Position numbers and translations under genes: made by a program. Positions 22,617 to 31,540 of a stretch of 64,000 bases of DNA are shown one piece after another (the first letter of the stretch is position 1; each line of letters starts with the position of its first letter). The notes under the pieces are model-generated. The model ran no database searches. It was not told the DNA's origin and saw only the letters and a program-made list of their open reading frames with translations. Location: the NCBI GenBank assembly GCA_910588495.1, contig CAJUPU010000004.1, positions 1 to 64,000 of the forward strand, read 5' to 3'. Origin of the DNA: an uncultured Oscillospiraceae bacterium (GTDB taxonomy: Bacteria > Bacillota > Clostridia > Oscillospirales > Oscillospiraceae).

Positions 22617-24101
22617 TTACACTCGGTTTGCCTCCACCGCGCCGCCGGGCTTGTTCTCGCTCCCGGCGGGGCCCGCGGTGTCCCCCGCCGCGTCCACCGC
22701 GCCGTTGATGGTGCGATCGCCTGCCTGCTTGGCGTGCTTGACCACCTCGGCCTTGTTCTTGGGGCTGCGCATGATCACCGCCGGGCCCTGGACACAGCCG
22801 CCCTGGCAGGCCATGCCCTCGATGAAGTTCTCAGGCAGCAGGCCCTTGGACATCTTCAGCAGGGCGATCTTGCACTCCTCGATGCCTGAGCAGGGCAGGG
22901 TGCGGGCCTCCACGGCGCTCCCCCGCTCCTTCAGGGCCTGGCCCACCGCCGCCGCCACGCCGCCGCTGGCGGCGAAATTGCGGCCGAAGCTGCTGGCCTG
23001 GTCCAGCTTGGCCTCGGGCATCTTGGTGACGTCGATGTCCTTGGCGGTGAGCATGGAGTACAGCTCCTCGAAGGTGATCACCAGATCTACGGAGGAGCGG
23101 GTGCGGCCCAGGTGGAACTCCCGCTTCTTGGCCACGCAGGGGCCGATGAACACCACCCGGGCCAGGGGGTCCCGGTCCTTGATGTGGCGGCCCAGCATCA
23201 CCATGGGGGAGGGGGTCTTGGACACCAGGGGCACCTGGTCGGGCATGTGGCGCTCCACGAAGGCCACATAGGCCGGGCAGCAGGAGGAGGTCATGGGCTC
23301 GCCGCCCCGCTCGTCGAACTCGGCGGCCTCCGCCTTGGCGGTGAGGTCGGCCCCCAGGGCCACCTCCGCCACGTCGTAGAAGCCCATCTCCTTCAGGGCG
23401 GACACCATCTGGCCGGGGGTGCAGTTGAACTGGCCCACGAAGGCGGGGGCCAGGATGGCATAGACATGCAGCCCCCACTTGTCCGCCCCCATGAGCATCT
23501 GGATCACGTCCACGATGTAGGACTTGTCCATGATCGCGCCGAAGGGGCACTGGACCACGCACTCGCCGCAGGAGATGCACTTGCCGGCGTCGATGCTGGC
23601 CTTGCGGTCGGGGCCCATGGAGATGGCCTTGACGGGGCAGCCCCGCTCGCAGGGGCGCATGTTCTTGGTGATGGCGCCGTAGGGGCAGGCGGCCACGCAC
23701 TTGCCGCACAGCACGCACTTGGAGTGGTCGATCACCGAGCGGTGGTCCTCGATGCGGATGGCCCCCTTGGGGCACGCCTCCACACAGCGGTGGGCGATAC
23801 AGCCCCGGCAGGACGGGCCCACGCTGATCTCGGTGACGGGGCACTCGTCGCAGGCGATGGGCAGCACCTCCACCAGGTTGGGGTTGGCCCGGTCGCCGCC
23901 CATGGCCATCTTCACCCGGCTGGTGACCACCGCCCGCTCCTTGTAGATGCAGCAGCGCATATGGGCCTCGGGGCCGGGGACGATCTCCTCGGGGATGTCC
24001 AGGACCTCGTTGGTCTGGAGCTTATCGTTCCAGGCCAGGCGGGCCACGGCGGTAAGTACCTGATCTTTCAGCTGCTGGACTTTGGTCTCGTATTGGCGCA
24101 T
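22617..24101 (-). CDS. Monomeric [FeFe] hydrogenase-like protein with N-terminal ferredoxin domains
   Basis: 494 residues; AAAGGAGGAGCTGCC precedes the ATG at 24101. The N-terminal part carries several [4Fe-4S] Cys clusters (CDECPVTE about 84, CRGCIAHRCVEACP about 98-111, CVLCGKCVAACP 129-140, CISCGECVVQCP 175-186). The H-cluster domain follows with L1 TSSCCP (271-276), L2 GPCVAKKREF (from 320) and L3 FIEGMACQGGCVQG (426-439). This layout fits the poorly understood group B hydrogenases of gut Clostridia rather than a bifurcating enzyme. Cytoplasmic and soluble; it would exchange electrons between ferredoxin and protons/H2. The Ala/Gly-rich C-terminal tail (about 460-494) is unusual. Confidence 0.9.
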   Translation of the reverse strand: MRQYETKVQQLKDQVLTAVARLAWNDKLQTNEVLDIPEEIVPGPEAHMRCCIYKERAVVTSRVKMAMGGDRANPNLVEVLPIACDECPVTEISVGPSCRGCIAHRCVEACPKGAIRIEDHRSVIDHSKCVLCGKCVAACPYGAITKNMRPCERGCPVKAISMGPDRKASIDAGKCISCGECVVQCPFGAIMDKSYIVDVIQMLMGADKWGLHVYAILAPAFVGQFNCTPGQMVSALKEMGFYDVAEVALGADLTAKAEAAEFDERGGEPMTSSCCPAYVAFVERHMPDQVPLVSKTPSPMVMLGRHIKDRDPLARVVFIGPCVAKKREFHLGRTRSSVDLVITFEELYSMLTAKDIDVTKMPEAKLDQASSFGRNFAASGGVAAAVGQALKERGSAVEARTLPCSGIEECKIALLKMSKGLLPENFIEGMACQGGCVQGPAVIMRSPKNKAEVVKHAKQAGDRTINGAVDAAGDTAGPAGSENKPGGAVEANRV

Positions 24102-24164
24102 GGCAGCTCCTCCTTTGCTTCGTTCCTGAAATATGTTAAAAAAATGTCGATGACTGCACCTTGG

Positions 24165-24193
24165 ATTATATCCCGTCCCGCCCCATCCGTCAA
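24165..24193 (-). promoter_or_regulatory. Hydrogenase promoter
   Basis: Minus strand TTGACG (24193-24188), a 17-bp spacer and TATAAT (24170-24165), 64 bp before the hydrogenase start. Confidence 0.82.
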
Positions 24194-24316
24194 GGCGCGA
24201 TCGGCAGATTTCCGTCGAAAATTCCTGGCGGAGCTGGAAAGGACGCCGGGGCCCCTGTTTGCTGGTAAAATACGGGGATCCCGGCAAAAAAACTGTGGAT
24301 CCTGCCCCAGTTTCCC

Positions 24317-24345
24317 TTGACGATCCACCCCCTTTGTGCTATGTT
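24317..24345 (+). promoter_or_regulatory. Promoter of the DUF624-like gene
   Basis: TTGACG (24317-24322), a 17-bp spacer and TATGTT (24340-24345). It is divergent from the hydrogenase promoter; no other signal is seen in the 321-bp gap between the two genes. Confidence 0.65.
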
Positions 24346-24422
24346 TTTAACAATGAGACCGGGGCGTCCTACCGCCCCGGGATACGGCATCACAGCACAT
24401 GAAAGGAAGGGGCGCGGCGGCG

Positions 24423-25202
24423 GTGGATCTGTTCCCGAGGTTCGACCGGCAGGAGCCGGAGCCCGCCCCCAACGCCCCCCGCAAGACCGGCCTGCCCCGG
24501 CTGTGGGAGCTGGTGCGCCGGGATTTTTGGGACTGTTTTCGGGCGGGGCTGCTGGCGCTGACCGGGTGCCTCCCCTTTCTCGCGGGCATGTTCTTCTCCG
24601 TCTCCACCCACACCATGCTCCTGGCCCCTCTGCTGGGCCTGGCCGGCGGGGCCCTCGCCGGGCCGGAGCTGTGCGCCCTGGCGGACACCCTGCTGCGGGG
24701 ATTGCGGGACGATACCGGCCGGGTGTGGTGGCACACCTACCGCGCCGCCTGGCGGCGCAGCGCCAGGGCTTCCTTGCTGCCCGGCGCTCTGGGCGGCGGA
24801 TTGCTGGCCGCCCAGCTGTTCCTGCTGCTCCACGCCGAGGCCCTCCAGGTGGATCTGACCGTCGGCATGGCGCTGGTGCTGGGGCTGCTGCTGTTGGCGG
24901 GGCTGTCGCTGTACCTGTGGCCCCAGCTGGCGCTGATGGATCTGCCCCTGGGCCGTCTGCTCCAGAACGCCGCCCTGCTCTTCCTGGGCCGTCTGCCCCG
25001 GACGGCGGCGGCGCTGGCCTGGCTGGCCCTTTACGCTTTGGCGTCGCTGCGGTTCTTCTCCTTCGCCCTGAGCCTGCTGCCCCTCACCAATCTGTGGCTG
25101 CCCCTTTTGCCCGCCCTGTTCTTGGTCTACCCCGGGCTGGAGGAGGCGTTCCAGCTCAAGGAAAAGTTCCAGGACGCTCCCCCGGCCCCGGGGGAGCCGT
25201 AG
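24423..25202 (+). CDS. DUF624/YesL-like membrane protein
   Basis: 259 residues from a GTG at 24423 with GGAAGGGG about 10 bases upstream; an in-frame ATG at 24399 lacks a ribosome site. About five to six Leu/Ala-rich membrane segments. WELVRRDFWDCFRAGLLAL followed by a THTMLLAPLLGLAGGALAGP block resembles the YesL/DUF624 layout seen beside carbohydrate ABC systems. The gene ahead of it is divergent, and an MsmK-type ABC ATPase gene follows after a 246-bp leader. YesL-like proteins are thought to assist sugar uptake. Assignment is by eye and moderate. Confidence 0.7.
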   Translation: MDLFPRFDRQEPEPAPNAPRKTGLPRLWELVRRDFWDCFRAGLLALTGCLPFLAGMFFSVSTHTMLLAPLLGLAGGALAGPELCALADTLLRGLRDDTGRVWWHTYRAAWRRSARASLLPGALGGGLLAAQLFLLLHAEALQVDLTVGMALVLGLLLLAGLSLYLWPQLALMDLPLGRLLQNAALLFLGRLPRTAAALAWLALYALASLRFFSFALSLLPLTNLWLPLLPALFLVYPGLEEAFQLKEKFQDAPPAPGEP

Positions 25203-25448
25203 CCCGCCCCTCTTCCGATGGCATTGGCGGCCCCGCCGCCTCTCCATACCAGCGTCTGTAAGGGCGCTCAACTTGACGGGTCGTCCGCTACTCCATTACA
25301 AATAGCGGACGGTACTGAAAAAAGGAGGAAAAACCACCGCTTCGACTTGCGGTGCGGCAGTGTGGAGACCTGTCGCAATGTCCCCGGGACGCAAGCGCCC
25401 GCGGGCGAGGTGGAGAGGGCGGAGGCCGCTCCATCAAAGTCGGGTACT
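25203..25448 (+). promoter_or_regulatory. Structured leader upstream of the ABC ATPase gene
   Basis: This stretch holds TTGACG (25273-25278), and just after it an inverted repeat GTCCGCTA/TAGCGGAC. Next is AAAAAAGGAGGAAAAA with no start codon at the right distance, and then a CACCGC/GCGGTG hairpin. The coding start at 25449 itself has no good ribosome site. The leader may therefore be post-transcriptionally controlled or processed. No known riboswitch motif was found. Confidence 0.35.
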
Positions 25449-26630
<1,182 letters not shown>

Positions 26631-26650
26631 GCCGGTCAGCGCGGAAAATC

Positions 26651-26684
26651 AAGCCCGGGAGCCTCTTTGGAGGCTCCCGGGCTT
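26651..26684. terminator. Terminator of the ABC ATPase gene
   Basis: A 15-bp perfect stem AAGCCCGGGAGCCTC/GAGGCTCCCGGGCTT with loop TTTG, then TTCCTT. Very stable, although the U-tract is interrupted. Confidence 0.8.
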
Positions 26685-26786
26685 CCTTACTTGGGAAAGC
26701 TGCCGCCATCACCGATCGTGCTGGAGAGACAGCGGCCGGATCGCCGCCGCGCATAGCGGTCCCGCGGGAGCGCCCGCAAAAAACCC

Positions 26787-26815
26787 TTGCAAAAACCCCA
26801 AAGATGTGGTACACT
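26787..26815 (+). promoter_or_regulatory. Promoter of the C-N hydrolase / MarR unit
   Basis: TTGCAA (26787-26792), a 17-bp spacer and TACACT (26810-26815). A palindromic operator follows 7 bp downstream. Confidence 0.72.
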
Positions 26816-26822
26816 CTCGAAG

Positions 26823-26837
26823 GTTCACAAAGTGAAC
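26823..26837. promoter_or_regulatory. Palindromic operator over the transcription start
   Basis: GTTCACAAAGTGAAC is a perfect 15-base palindrome at about +2 to +16 of the predicted transcript. The MarR-like protein encoded at the end of this unit (28107-28538) is the obvious candidate binder; that link is inference. Confidence 0.55.
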
Positions 26838-26899
26838 ATATGAGGGCGGCCCTGCCGCCCCTGAGATCGTCGGCGAATGCTGAAAGGAGCCACATCTTA

Positions 26900-28093
26900 A
26901 TGGATACGAAAAAAACATCGCCCGGCCTGCGGGTGCTGAAGATCGCGCTGACCGTCCTGCTGGGCCTGATCCTGGCGCTGTGCGTCGGGGTATTCGCCCT
27001 CTGGCATAACGAATTGTCCACGCTCTTCTCCATCCGGCAGCTCAACGGGCCGGACGACGCCCACCGGGATGGCGCGGTGTATCAGATGAAGGTGTCCGGC
27101 GGCTACTACTTCGACGAATTTTTGGCGCAGGGCGGAGCCTCCAAGGACTCCGACCTCATCGCCTTCATCACCCAGCGCATCACCAAGGGGCTCATCCCCA
27201 TGGACATCGGGGAGAGCGACATCGGCTGTTCCTCCTTCACCGCCGCCACCCCGGCGGGCGACCGGCTGTTTGCCCGGAACTATGACTTCTCCCGCACCAA
27301 CACCTGCATCGTCTACACCGATCCCGGGCACGGCCGCCACGCCTCCGTGTCCACCGTGGACCTCCAGTTCATCGGCATCGACCAGGACAGCGTTCCCCAG
27401 GGGCTGATGGACAAGGTGCTCATGCTGGCCGCGCCCTATGTGCCCCTGGACGGCGTCAACGACGCGGGGCTGGCCTGCGGCATCTACATGAGCTTTCAGG
27501 GTCCGGAGGGGGATACGCCCCCCACCGACCAGCAGACGGAAAAGCCCGACCTCACCTCCACCACCATGCTCCGCATGGTGCTGGACTACGCCACAACGGT
27601 GGAGGAGGCGGTGGAGCTCATTTCCGCCTATGATCTCCACGACTCCGCCAACAGCACCTTCCACTATATGATCGCGGACGCCACCGGCCGCAGCGCGGTG
27701 CTGGAGTGGGTGAACGCCACCGACAGCACCGACACCGACGGCACAAAGCGGGAGCTCAACGTGCTGTGGTCCGACGGCGCGCCCTATCAGGCGGTGACCA
27801 ACTACATCCTCACCCCCGGATACTACGACGGGGAGCCGGAGGAGTCCATGAAGGGGCTGGACCGCTATGAGCACCTCACCGGCGCCCTGGAGGAGACCGG
27901 CGGCGTCCTGGCCGACGGCGGCGCCGCCATGGACCTGCTCTCTCAGGTGGGGCGGCGGAGCTGGAAGCAGGACGGAGACACCGTCACGGTCCACAGCGTG
28001 GTCTACGACCTCACCCACCGCACCGCCGTTTGGGTGGGCAACGAGCATTACGGGGAACCGGCCTATACCTATCAGCTGGCCCCGGCCTCCTGA
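26900..28093 (+). CDS. Membrane-anchored linear amide C-N hydrolase (choloylglycine hydrolase/NAAA-like)
   Basis: 397 residues; AAAGGAG ten bases before the ATG. An N-terminal signal-anchor (about 13-35, LKIALTVLLGLILALCVGVF) puts the enzyme outside the membrane. The Ntn-hydrolase nucleophile is Cys110 in DIGCSSFTA, followed by FARNYDF, the typical second motif of this superfamily. As in acid ceramidase/NAAA-type enzymes the Cys must be freed by autocleavage about 109 residues in, unlike bile salt hydrolase where it is residue 2. Substrate could be N-acyl amides, penicillin V-like compounds or bile conjugates. Paired with a MarR-like gene 13 bp downstream. Confidence 0.87.
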   Translation: MDTKKTSPGLRVLKIALTVLLGLILALCVGVFALWHNELSTLFSIRQLNGPDDAHRDGAVYQMKVSGGYYFDEFLAQGGASKDSDLIAFITQRITKGLIPMDIGESDIGCSSFTAATPAGDRLFARNYDFSRTNTCIVYTDPGHGRHASVSTVDLQFIGIDQDSVPQGLMDKVLMLAAPYVPLDGVNDAGLACGIYMSFQGPEGDTPPTDQQTEKPDLTSTTMLRMVLDYATTVEEAVELISAYDLHDSANSTFHYMIADATGRSAVLEWVNATDSTDTDGTKRELNVLWSDGAPYQAVTNYILTPGYYDGEPEESMKGLDRYEHLTGALEETGGVLADGGAAMDLLSQVGRRSWKQDGDTVTVHSVVYDLTHRTAVWVGNEHYGEPAYTYQLAPAS

Positions 28094-28106
28094 GCGGGTG
28101 GGCGCG

Positions 28107-28538
28107 ATGGAGAACGGCGAGCTGCGGGAGCGGCTGCTGTCCGCCTGGATCGGCATCAACGGCTTTTTCAAGGACTCCCGGATGACCCGGGAGCTGACCT
28201 ACAACGAAGCGGTGGTGATGAAGCTGGTCTATGACCAGTACCGGGCGGATGGCGTGGGCCGCGTGCCCGTGCAGTCCATCCTGAAACGGACCAATATGCT
28301 GAAAAGCCTGGCAAACCGCACCATCGACTCCCTGTGCGCCCAAGGCTATGTGGTGAAGGAGCGGAACGGACGCGCCCTGTCCCTGCGTATCGTGACGCAG
28401 CGGCTGCCGGATTTCCTGGCGGTCCACCAGCGGCCGCTGGCCCTGGCCCAGGCGGTCATCGACACGATCGGGCCGGAGGATGCGGAACGATTTGTCCGCA
28501 TATGTGAGAGGTTCCTGGACGCTGAAGTGCAGATCTGA
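28107..28538 (+). CDS. MarR-like winged-helix regulator
   Basis: 143 residues, typical MarR size. ELTYNEAVVMKLVYDQYR (about 31-48) and VQSILKRTNMLKSLANRTID then LCAQGYVVKERNGRALSLRI give the helix-turn-helix and wing. It follows the hydrolase by 13 bp with only a weak GGGTGGGC ribosome site, suggesting translational coupling. It likely controls the unit through the palindrome at 26823-26837 in response to the hydrolase's substrate or product. The MarR call rests on the wing pattern. Confidence 0.75.
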   Translation: MENGELRERLLSAWIGINGFFKDSRMTRELTYNEAVVMKLVYDQYRADGVGRVPVQSILKRTNMLKSLANRTIDSLCAQGYVVKERNGRALSLRIVTQRLPDFLAVHQRPLALAQAVIDTIGPEDAERFVRICERFLDAEVQI

Positions 28539-28557
28539 CCCCGGCAGGCGCAAAAAA

Positions 28558-28604
28558 GCGAAGGGCAAGGCATTCCGTTGGGACTGCCTTGCCCTTCGCC
28601 ATTT
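28558..28604 (+). terminator. Terminator of the hydrolase/MarR unit
   Basis: A 15-bp perfect stem GCGAAGGGCAAGGCA/TGCCTTGCCCTTCGC with a 12-nt loop, followed by CATTTT; AAAAAA precedes it. Confidence 0.82.
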
Positions 28605-28703
28605 TCCAGACCGGCGGCTCGTGTTTGTGAACGATGCGCGAAAAAGCATTTCAGATCCTTCCCCATTTGGGCCCTGGCATTTTCTGGACAGCGTCTACAC
28701 GGG

Positions 28704-28915
28704 TCAAGCGCGAACAGCAGTCCAAATAGAGATACAACGGACGTGTACCGCAGCGATAAAGGCATCCGAGGTTTTGGCATAGCGAGTGGCAGCGCCGCTC
28801 CAATATTTCAGGGTCAGGAAGCAGTTTTCTGCCAAATGACGCATTTTATAGAGATATTTATCATAGTCCCGGTGAAGGACCAGCGGGCGGCAGATCCGGT
28901 CCCGCCGCCTCCATC
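28704..28915 (-). mobile_element. IS5-family transposase C-terminal remnant
   Basis: The minus-strand frame contains YDKYLYKMRHLAENCFLTLK then GAATRYAKTSDAFIAAVHVR, the characteristic end of IS5-type DDE transposases (the RHLVEN Glu is the last catalytic residue). The upstream two thirds, the left end and inverted repeats are absent. It lies in the 397-bp gap between the MarR terminator and the histidine kinase stop. Confidence 0.72.
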
Positions 28916-28935
28916 CGCGCCGCCCGCCGTCTGGG

Positions 28936-29841
28936 TCACAGCGCAGGGCTTGACCCGGGATCTGGAAAGCAAAGCTCCACCGCCAGCCGCCCCGCCTCAT
29001 ACCGGGCGGAGATGGCGCCGCCCAGGCGCTCGGTGAGGGCTTTGGCGATGGACAGCCCCAGCCCGGTGGAGGCGCGGCCCGTTTCCACGGTGTAGAACCG
29101 GTCGAACAGCCGCCCCACCTGGACCTCGTCCAGTCCGGGGGCGGCGTTGGACAGGACGATCGTGCCCTCCCCGTCCAGAACGATGTCCAGATCCCCGCCG
29201 CTGTATTTCAGCGCGTTGGCCAGCAGGTTGCCCAGCACCCGGGCCAGGGCCGCCCGGTCTAGCTGCCGCACCACCCGGGCCTCCGGCAGGGAGACGGCGG
29301 GGGTAACGCCCTGCTCCACCAGGGCCCCGTAAAAGGCGGCCACCGCCTCCTCCACCGCCCCGTTCAGGTCCACTGGCTCCAGCTTCAGCTCGTCCTCCAT
29401 CCCGGCGGCCACCGAGTAGCGCAAAAGCTGGTCGGTGAGCCGCCGCATGGCCTGCGTCCGGCCGGAGATCAGGGCCAGATACCGGGCCTGATCCGGAGTT
29501 TTGTCCCCCCGGTCCAGCAGCTCCAGATAGCCGCAGATGGCGGTCAGCGGGGTGCGCAGGTCGTGGGACACGTTGGTCACCGCCTCCTTCAGCTCCCGGT
29601 CGCCGTTCTCGTACCGCCGGCGCAGGCGGCGCAGCTCTTTGAGCTGGAGATTGAGCCGGACGGCCAATTTCCTGGCGTGGGGATCCCGGGTGGACAAAAA
29701 GATGGGGTTATTGGTGTCGGAGCCCAGCCGCTCCTCCAGCTGGCGGCCGATCTCGTCCAGGCTGTTTTGGAGGAGCCGCAGGCGGAGGATCAGGGAGAGG
29801 ACCAGGACGGCCAGCGCGGCGCACAGCGGCCAGGGGAGCAT
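28936..29841 (-). CDS. Sensor histidine kinase (short, one membrane segment)
   Basis: 301 residues. A single N-terminal membrane segment (about 4-24) has no extracytoplasmic domain, then a linker and a HisKA domain with phospho-acceptor His93 in NVSHDLRTPLTAI. HATPase boxes follow: N-box NLLANALKYS (about 207), G-boxes near APGLDEVQVG and RASTGLGLSIAKAL (about 263). Last gene of the minus operon that begins with the OmpR regulator at 33472 and contains an ABC exporter. Intramembrane-sensing kinases of this type take their signal from the ABC transporter. AGGTGG lies upstream. Confidence 0.92.
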   Translation of the reverse strand: MLPWPLCAALAVLVLSLILRLRLLQNSLDEIGRQLEERLGSDTNNPIFLSTRDPHARKLAVRLNLQLKELRRLRRRYENGDRELKEAVTNVSHDLRTPLTAICGYLELLDRGDKTPDQARYLALISGRTQAMRRLTDQLLRYSVAAGMEDELKLEPVDLNGAVEEAVAAFYGALVEQGVTPAVSLPEARVVRQLDRAALARVLGNLLANALKYSGGDLDIVLDGEGTIVLSNAAPGLDEVQVGRLFDRFYTVETGRASTGLGLSIAKALTERLGGAISARYEAGRLAVELCFPDPGSSPAL

Positions 29842-29850
29842 GGGTCCACC

Positions 29851-30699
29851 TCATTTCAGGTCTTTTCTGCGGAACAGGAGGATCCCTGCTCCGGTGGATA
29901 GGGCGGCGGCGGCCAGAGACCACAGCGGGAGCCGGAGGGGCGCTCCTGTGTCCACGGTGGAGGCCAGCTGGACGGTCTGACAGCCGGGCAGATCGTAGAG
30001 CAGCTGGTACACCGCCCGCTTCATTCCCCGGACATAGCTGGGATTGGGCTTTGCGGGCAGCGTGACGATCTGGCCGTCCTCCACATACTGGCGTTCCGGC
30101 TGTATCTCCGGCTCGACCAGGCGGGAATTGAGGAAGATCCCTAGAAACAGGAGAAAATAGGCCAGGCTGATGCAGGTCACCGCCGTCACCGCCTTGTTCT
30201 GGCACAGCATGGCGGCCAGCGTGAACACAGCGGCCAGGGCGCAGGTCATGACCACGGAACAGAAGGTGTACCAGAGGATCAGCGGGAGCGGGATGCGCAG
30301 GGGCCCCAGCAGGGGGATCCCCACGGCCAGAACTGCCGCGATGTATCCCAGGCACAGCAGGATCCCCGCTGTGACGCACAAGATCAGGTTGGACAGATAG
30401 ACCGTCCCCCGGCGGTGCCCCGCCGCCAGTTTGTTTCTCATGGCCCCGTCGCTGTGCTCCGCCCCCACGAACAGGGCGCAGAAAATGGACAGGAGGATGC
30501 CCGACAGAAAGGGAAAGAGGAGATACCGGGAGTCCAGGCTGATGAAGGCGTCCGCCGCGCCTCCGGCGGCAAGGTCCAGCATGGCGGTATAGCCTAAGAT
30601 GGGTTCGATCGCGCCCACCGCGGCCATGACCGCCAGGGTGGCATAAAAGCTTTTGCTCCGCCACAGCCGGAAAAGACCTGCCGCCAGCAGATTCCTCAT
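29851..30699 (-). CDS. ABC-2-type permease (lantibiotic/bacitracin exporter-like)
   Basis: 282 residues, about six membrane segments. Residues 1-40 (MRNLLAAGLFRLWRSKSFYA) and a large extracellular loop (about 155-210) match the ABC-2 permeases of BcrB/LanE type. Start at 30699 (GAGGTGGGC upstream) rather than 30708. Paralogous to the next gene upstream: both contain a SDGAMRNKLAAGHRRGTVYL/SDGTIRNKLTVGCSRICVYF block and a VYQFLYDL-type segment in the loop. The two probably form a heterodimeric channel with the ATPase at 31533-32447. Confidence 0.88.
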   Translation of the reverse strand: MRNLLAAGLFRLWRSKSFYATLAVMAAVGAIEPILGYTAMLDLAAGGAADAFISLDSRYLLFPFLSGILLSIFCALFVGAEHSDGAMRNKLAAGHRRGTVYLSNLILCVTAGILLCLGYIAAVLAVGIPLLGPLRIPLPLILWYTFCSVVMTCALAAVFTLAAMLCQNKAVTAVTCISLAYFLLFLGIFLNSRLVEPEIQPERQYVEDGQIVTLPAKPNPSYVRGMKRAVYQLLYDLPGCQTVQLASTVDTGAPLRLPLWSLAAAALSTGAGILLFRRKDLK

Positions 30700-30709
30700 G
30701 CCGCCCACC

Positions 30710-31540
30710 TCATTTCAAGTCCTTCCGCCGGAACAGAGCCGCCCCGGCGGCGGTGAACAGGACGGCCACCGCCGCCGCCAGCCCCATCAGCCGCGCGGGA
30801 TCGGTAAAGCTCACGTTGCTGTACTGGATGCCCTGTCCCATGGGGATCAGGTCGTAAAGGAATTGGTAGACTGTCCGCTGCGTACCGCGAAGAAAGTGGG
30901 GGTTGGGATCCGGCACGGCGTTCACGATCTCCCCGTTGACGGACATCTCATAGCCCTGGAGGAACTCCGGCGCTTCCAGCCGGGCGTTGAGATAGACGGC
31001 GGCGAACAGCAGCAGGAACATCCCCAGCAGGCAGATCACCACCGAGGTGGACCTTCTGGAGCAGTTCATGGTGACGAAGGTGAAGATGGCGCAGTACGCC
31101 GCCGTCATCAGCAGGGAGCCGGTCAAGGCGGCCGCCGTGGCCGGAGCGGGCAGGTCAAGTCCGCCGATGAGGGGAATGCCCACTGCGGTACAGGCCAGCA
31201 GGTAGGCGGCAAAGAACGCCGCGGCCGCCCCGAGACTGGTGATGAGGCCGGCGAAGTAGACGCAGATGCGGGAGCAGCCCACGGTGAGCTTGTTCCGAAT
31301 GGTCCCGTCGCTGTACTCGGTGCCGAAAAACAGGGGGATGAACGCGGCTGAGACGATGCCCGCCACCATGGCAAAGCCGAAAAATACGGAGTTCAGAGAC
31401 ACCGCAAAGCCGTATTCCAGGTGTTCCCAAAACCGTATGACGCACATGAATGCGCCGAAACCGAAGCTGAGGGCCAGCGTTCCCCAGAACAGGCGGCTTT
31501 TTCGCAGACGCAGGAAATTGGCGCTGAGCAGCTTAGTCAT
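30710..31540 (-). CDS. ABC-2-type permease (lantibiotic/bacitracin exporter-like)
   Basis: 276 residues, about six membrane segments, start at 31540 with GGGAGGTGC upstream and an 8-bp overlap with the ATPase gene. NFLRLRKSRLFWGTLALSFG opens the protein, YSDGTIRNKLTVG (about 92) is the conserved cytoplasmic loop, and both this and its paralogue end in AALFRRKDLK/ILLFRRKDLK. Partner of the permease at 29851 and the ATPase at 31533. Confidence 0.88.
   Translation of the reverse strand: MTKLLSANFLRLRKSRLFWGTLALSFGFGAFMCVIRFWEHLEYGFAVSLNSVFFGFAMVAGIVSAAFIPLFFGTEYSDGTIRNKLTVGCSRICVYFAGLITSLGAAAAFFAAYLLACTAVGIPLIGGLDLPAPATAAALTGSLLMTAAYCAIFTFVTMNCSRRSTSVVICLLGMFLLLFAAVYLNARLEAPEFLQGYEMSVNGEIVNAVPDPNPHFLRGTQRTVYQFLYDLIPMGQGIQYSNVSFTDPARLMGLAAAVAVLFTAAGAALFRRKDLK

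Noticed and set aside
28600..28935. A complete insertion sequence next to the histidine kinase
   Set aside because: Only the transposase end is present; no inverted repeats, target duplication or 5' half were found.
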